Below are positions 6,772-8,628 of a stretch of 8,628 bases of DNA, piece after piece. Position 1 is the first letter of the stretch; the number at the start of each line of letters is the position of its first letter. A program made the translations under genes and the position numbers. The stretch is from Alistipes sp. GTDB lineage: Bacteria > Bacteroidota > Bacteroidia > Bacteroidales > Rikenellaceae. The DNA lies in the NCBI GenBank assembly GCA_017380275.1, contig JAFOEH010000237.1:1-8628 (forward strand), written 5' to 3'. Under the pieces are notes generated by a model. The model was not told the origin of the DNA. It searched no databases and worked only from the letters and a program-made list of their open reading frames with translations.

Positions 6772-7443
6772 ATGCAGATGAAAAAGTATTTGATCCTCTT
6801 GGTGTTGGCCGTAGTGTGCTGCTCGACGGTGCAGGCCCAGCGCTACTACATCCCCCGATACAAGAAGCAGAAGGAGGCGCGCGAGTATGAGCACTTCCGC
6901 TCGGAGCGTAAGTTCACCGTAACGCTCGGTGCGTCGTTTGATATGAATCTGGGTGTGCAGAACTACATCAATCTGGAAAACGACGATGCCTCAGTTACCT
7001 ACGATCAGAAGCCCAAGCTGCCTGCCGCAACCACCACGCTCGGCGTAGGCTATCGCGTGAGCAACAACTTCGTAGCGGGCATCGAGGCTGGTTACAGCTT
7101 CTCCAATGGCAACCATATCATCCCTGCCTACGGTGCCTTCAAGTGGTACTACGGCAAGGAGAAGCACCCCCACCGAGTGCGTTGGTTCAACTATCTGAAC
7201 TTAGGTCCGCAGTTCAATACCAGCGGCAAGTACAAAACCATTGGCGCGTTGGCCGCAGCGGGAGGCGGTATCCGTCTGTTGATGGCTGGTTCGTTGCGTA
7301 TGGATCTCTATGCTGGTTATCGTATGAGCCTTAACCGCCCCAAGGTGAATGCTTCGGGAACTTACGATGTGCCTGCCTCGGCTGTGACCTACCATCAGTA
7401 TATGCACGGAATACAGGTCGGCCTTAACATTATGATGTTCTAA
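6772..7443 (+). CDS. Small outer-membrane beta-barrel protein
   Basis: A predicted outer-membrane protein of unknown specific role. It has a Sec signal peptide (MQMKKYLILLVLAVVCCSTVQA, cleavage before Gln) and then a short basic, Tyr-rich linker (RYYIPRYKKQKEAREYEHF). About 180 residues of alternating hydrophobic strands follow: FTVTLGASFDM, TTLGVGYRV, FVAGIEAGYSF, PAYGAFKWYYG, FNYLNLGPQF, GALAAAGGGIRL, LRMDLYAGYRMSL and a last strand GIQVGLNIMMF. The C-terminal Phe is the usual signal for BAM-assisted insertion. The strand number suggests an OmpA/OmpX-like 8-strand barrel without a periplasmic domain. The frame opens upstream at a GTG (6715), but the Arg-rich stretch there would precede the signal peptide and is unlikely to be translated. 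Between the ATGs at 6772 and 6778 I chose 6772 because GGAG (6758-6761) is 10 nt away. Its stop codon is the first base triplet of the 125-bp palindrome. Confidence 0.8.
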   Translation: MQMKKYLILLVLAVVCCSTVQAQRYYIPRYKKQKEAREYEHFRSERKFTVTLGASFDMNLGVQNYINLENDDASVTYDQKPKLPAATTTLGVGYRVSNNFVAGIEAGYSFSNGNHIIPAYGAFKWYYGKEKHPHRVRWFNYLNLGPQFNTSGKYKTIGALAAAGGGIRLLMAGSLRMDLYAGYRMSLNRPKVNASGTYDVPASAVTYHQYMHGIQVGLNIMMF

Positions 7444-7565
7444 AAATTGTCTAACAAGGTGATTTTTGCGTTACGCTCGGCTTCGAAATCCTCACATACG
7501 TTTTAGTATGCTCCGGTTTCTCAGTCTTCGCAAGCCTTAAAATCCCTCTTGTTATACAATTTTTA
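7441..7565. repeat. 125-bp imperfect palindrome after the barrel gene
   Basis: The left arm (7441-7466, starting at the TAA stop) and right arm (7537-7565) share TAAAAATTGT-n-TAACAAG as inverted sequence (17 of 18), then pair further through GATTTT with a small internal loop. Inside, GGCTT (7479-7483) faces AAGCC (7532-7536), and the tip is a CATAC/GTATG hairpin (7495-7499 with 7506-7510, loop GTTTTA). Around the tip GAAATCCTCA faces CTCCGGTTTC, an asymmetric internal loop. I recall similar CTCA/CTCCGG palindromes between genes in many Bacteroidales genomes, so this is probably a dispersed intergenic repeat. The right arm ends in CAATTTTTATAG and could act as a terminator for the barrel gene. 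Confidence 0.75.
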
Positions 7566-7650
7566 TAGTGTGTAAGTAGGTGGAATCATCGGCCGTGGGG
7601 CTGAAAATAATATCTCCGTCGCGTCGGCGACCGAAACAAATAAAAAGTAG
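7566..7650. other. Unassigned intergenic stretch
   Basis: No credible gene is seen here. It contains a 5-bp hairpin GTCGC/GCGAC (7618-7622 with 7627-7631) and an A-rich run before the terminator at 7651. An open frame begins at GTG 7580 but runs through the terminator and the rplY promoter, so it is not a gene. This could be the 3' tail of the barrel-gene mRNA or part of a small RNA ending at 7690; no promoter supports the latter. Confidence 0.4.
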
Positions 7651-7690
7651 AAAAGTCTATTTGCCATTGGCGGATAGGCTTTTTTCTTTC
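7651..7690 (+). terminator. Orphan intrinsic terminator upstream of the rplY promoter
   Basis: A 15-bp stem (7651-7665 AAAAGTCTATTTGCC with 7669-7683 GGCGGATAGGCTTTT, three G-U pairs when transcribed left to right) closes an ATT loop. It is followed by the T-rich 7680-7690. It lies over 200 bp after the nearest upstream stop codon, beyond the palindrome. It insulates the rplY promoter from upstream transcription. In the opposite direction the stem is also flanked by a T-rich run, so it may work both ways. Confidence 0.8.
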
Positions 7691-7718
7691 TATCTTGCTC
7701 AAAAACAGCGCAGAAAAT

Positions 7719-7749
7719 TTTGTTTTTATTCTCCTATCAGCTATCTTTG
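7719..7749 (+). promoter_or_regulatory. rplY: Near-ideal Bacteroidetes promoter for rplY-pth
   Basis: TTTG at 7719-7722, exactly 19 nt, then TATCTTTG at 7742-7749: both boxes match the phylum consensus at every fixed position. Initiation is expected near 7755, giving an unusually long leader of about 160 nt for a ribosomal protein gene. A strong promoter fits the high expression expected of rplY. Confidence 0.85.
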
Positions 7750-7754
7750 TCCCC

Positions 7755-7918
7755 CGATTTCAGGCATAATGGGATCCGCCGCCTTCAGGGGCCGTGCTTA
7801 TGGTGAAAACCGGGGTGCGCTTGTGGTGAAAGCTGGGGTGCGCTTGTAGCAAATGGCTGACGATTGTCGAGCGGATTGAGTAATGCCGTAGGTAATAACT
7901 TTTAACACACAACAAACA
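7755..7918 (+). promoter_or_regulatory. Long 5' leader of rplY, possible regulatory RNA
   Basis: The inferred transcript start and the rplY ATG are about 160 nt apart, and this segment is structured-looking and GC-rich up to about 7880. GGCAT (7763-7767) can pair with ATGCC (7883-7887), enclosing the tandem repeat and a small open frame of 26 codons (ATG 7769 to TAG 7849). The last 30 nt (TTTTAACACACAACAAACA) are unstructured, A/C-rich and lack a Shine-Dalgarno, the usual entry site of strongly expressed genes in this phylum. I recognise no known riboswitch or ribosomal-protein leader class. Confidence 0.5.
7798..7853 (+). repeat. 23-bp tandem repeat in the rplY leader
   Basis: Copy 1 (7798-7820) is TTATGGTGAAAACCGGGGTGCGC without its last bases shown otherwise; copy 2 (7821-7843) follows directly and differs at three positions, all transitions. 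A decayed third start (TTGTAGCAAATGG) follows from 7844. The period is not a multiple of three, so it does not encode a repeated peptide. Confidence 0.85.
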
Positions 7919-8485
7919 ATGAAAACACTTGAGATTAAGGCAACTAAGCGTGCCGATTTCGGTAAGAAGGCTGCTAAGGCTTTCCGTCGTGAGGGTCAGA
8001 TCCCTTGCATTATGTATGGTGGTGGCGAGGAGGTTGCTTTCACCGTTGACACCAAGGCTGTAAAGCCCTTGATTTACACCCCCAACTCTTACATCGTTGA
8101 GATCGAGATCGACGGTAAGGTAGAGAAGGCTGTTATGCGCGAGGTACAGTTCCACCCCGTACGCGAGCAGATCCTCCACATCGACTTCTACCGCATCCAG
8201 GAGGGTAAGCCCGTAGCTATCGCTATCCCCGTACGTTTGACCGGTAACGCTGAGGGTGTTAAGGTCGGCGGTAAGTTGGCTCTCTCAGCTCGTAAGCTCA
8301 CCGTTAAGGCTATGGTTGATCAGTTGCCCGACGAGATCGTTGTTGACGTAACTCCTTTGAAGGTTGGTCAGACCATCTTCGTAGGCGATCTTCAGTTCGA
8401 GGGTCTTCAGTTCGTTACTCCTGCAACCACCGCAGTTTGTGCTGTTCGTGTAACTCGTGCATCACGCGCTGCAAGCCAGCAGTAG
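7919..8485 (+). CDS. rplY: 50S ribosomal protein L25 / general stress protein Ctc
   Basis: Ribosomal protein that binds 5S rRNA in the large subunit. The 188-residue protein is the long two-domain (Ctc/TL5) type. The N-terminal L25 domain (about 1-90) opens with the typical MKTLEIKATKRADFGKKAAK and contains RREGQIPCIMYGG and VQFHPVREQILHIDFY. The C-terminal beta domain (about 92-180) carries PVRLTGNAEGVKVGGKL and the LPDEIVVDV/LKVGQTIFVGDL segment. A short alanine/arginine tail with QQ ends the protein at tandem stops TAG TAA. ATG at 7919 is preceded by an A/C-rich leader. It is followed after 15 bp by pth on the same strand, the widely conserved rplY-pth arrangement. Expression should be high, driven by the promoter at 7719-7749. 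Confidence 0.97.
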   Translation: MKTLEIKATKRADFGKKAAKAFRREGQIPCIMYGGGEEVAFTVDTKAVKPLIYTPNSYIVEIEIDGKVEKAVMREVQFHPVREQILHIDFYRIQEGKPVAIAIPVRLTGNAEGVKVGGKLALSARKLTVKAMVDQLPDEIVVDVTPLKVGQTIFVGDLQFEGLQFVTPATTAVCAVRVTRASRAASQQ

Positions 8486-8500
8486 TAATTCGCTTAGGAG

Positions 8501-8628
8501 ATGAAATATCTCGTTGTTGGATTGGGTAACATCGGCGCAGAGTATGCCGATACCCGACACAACATTGGATTCAGAGTGTTGGATGCCTTAGCCGAGGCAT
8601 CCAATATCTCTTTTATGGCGGGCCGTTA
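8501..8628 (+). CDS. pth: Peptidyl-tRNA hydrolase, 3'-truncated by window end
   Basis: Cytosolic enzyme that releases tRNA from prematurely dropped peptidyl-tRNA. Only the first 42 codons are in the window (family about 190 aa). The visible start [12 protein letters not shown] carries Asn10, and Y15-x-x-T-R-H-N-I-G-F places the catalytic His at 20, the same number as in the E. coli enzyme. The second active-site Asn and the Asp lie partly beyond the edge. The family usually has G-N-P-G at 9-12; here it is G-N-I-G, a common form in Bacteroidales as I recall. The ATG is fixed by the conserved N-terminus. An AGGAG (8496-8500) abuts it with no spacer, too close for a classical Shine-Dalgarno. Co-transcribed with rplY, 15 bp apart. 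Confidence 0.95.
   Translation, partial: MKYLVVGLGNIGAEYADTRHNIGFRVLDALAEASNISFMAGR

Noticed and set aside
6733..7646. Apparent similarity between the spacer before the barrel gene (GAAAGAATAT...AATAAAAA) and 7602-7646
   Set aside because: Only short A-rich words and CG-rich triplets match, with unequal gaps; this is compatible with chance.
7580..7849. 89-codon open frame from GTG 7580
   Set aside because: It runs through an intrinsic terminator and the rplY promoter, has no family resemblance and no ribosome-binding signal.
7811..7895. Fragments resembling a TPP riboswitch (GGGGTGC, GCTGA, TAATGCC-GTAGG) in the rplY leader
   Set aside because: The pyrimidine-binding CTGAGA and the CCTGATC part are absent, the order and pairing do not build the known helices, and the downstream gene has no thiamine role.

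Overview
The window looks like chromosomal DNA of a moderately GC-rich member of the Bacteroidales; Rikenellaceae/Alistipes is my tentative guess from base composition and protein style, not a proven assignment. The phylum-level evidence comes from the sequence. Two upstream regions carry the Bacteroidetes-type promoter (TTTG, 19 nt, TAnnTTTG). One lipoprotein has an acidic tail after its lipobox Cys like the surface-export signals of this phylum. DUF4465 and a secreted PHP phosphoesterase are typical of the group, and most start codons lack a well-placed Shine-Dalgarno.

Layout. (1) The window opens inside a UDP-glucose 6-dehydrogenase gene (ugd, + strand, 5' end missing). It converges on a two-gene minus-strand ABC exporter operon of NatA/NatB type (ATPase 3393-2473, permease 2441-1128), with a shared bidirectional terminator between them. 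(2) A divergent plus-strand operon starts from a clear promoter at 3489-3519. It encodes a probably surface-exposed DUF4465 lipoprotein and a secreted PHP-domain phosphoesterase of the Sb-PDE-like type, and it ends at a strong terminator. (3) galE (UDP-glucose 4-epimerase) follows under its own -7 box, then a small outer-membrane beta-barrel protein. (4) A 475-bp non-coding stretch (7444-7918) holds a 125-bp imperfect palindrome, an orphan hairpin terminator, a near-ideal promoter and a roughly 160-nt leader with a 23-bp tandem repeat. (5) The leader feeds rplY (50S ribosomal protein L25/Ctc) and pth (peptidyl-tRNA hydrolase, cut by the window end), a widely conserved translation gene pair.

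Functionally this is mostly housekeeping and cell-envelope material: UDP-sugar supply (ugd, galE), an exporter, an envelope phosphoesterase unit, a barrel protein and translation genes. I see no phage, IS element, CRISPR array, tRNA or rRNA. I do not see an obviously new defence or mobile system. The parts most worth a second look are the DUF4465/PHP pair (its PHP enzyme has an Asn where the last metal-binding His is expected), the repeat-bearing rplY leader, and the large palindrome behind the barrel gene.
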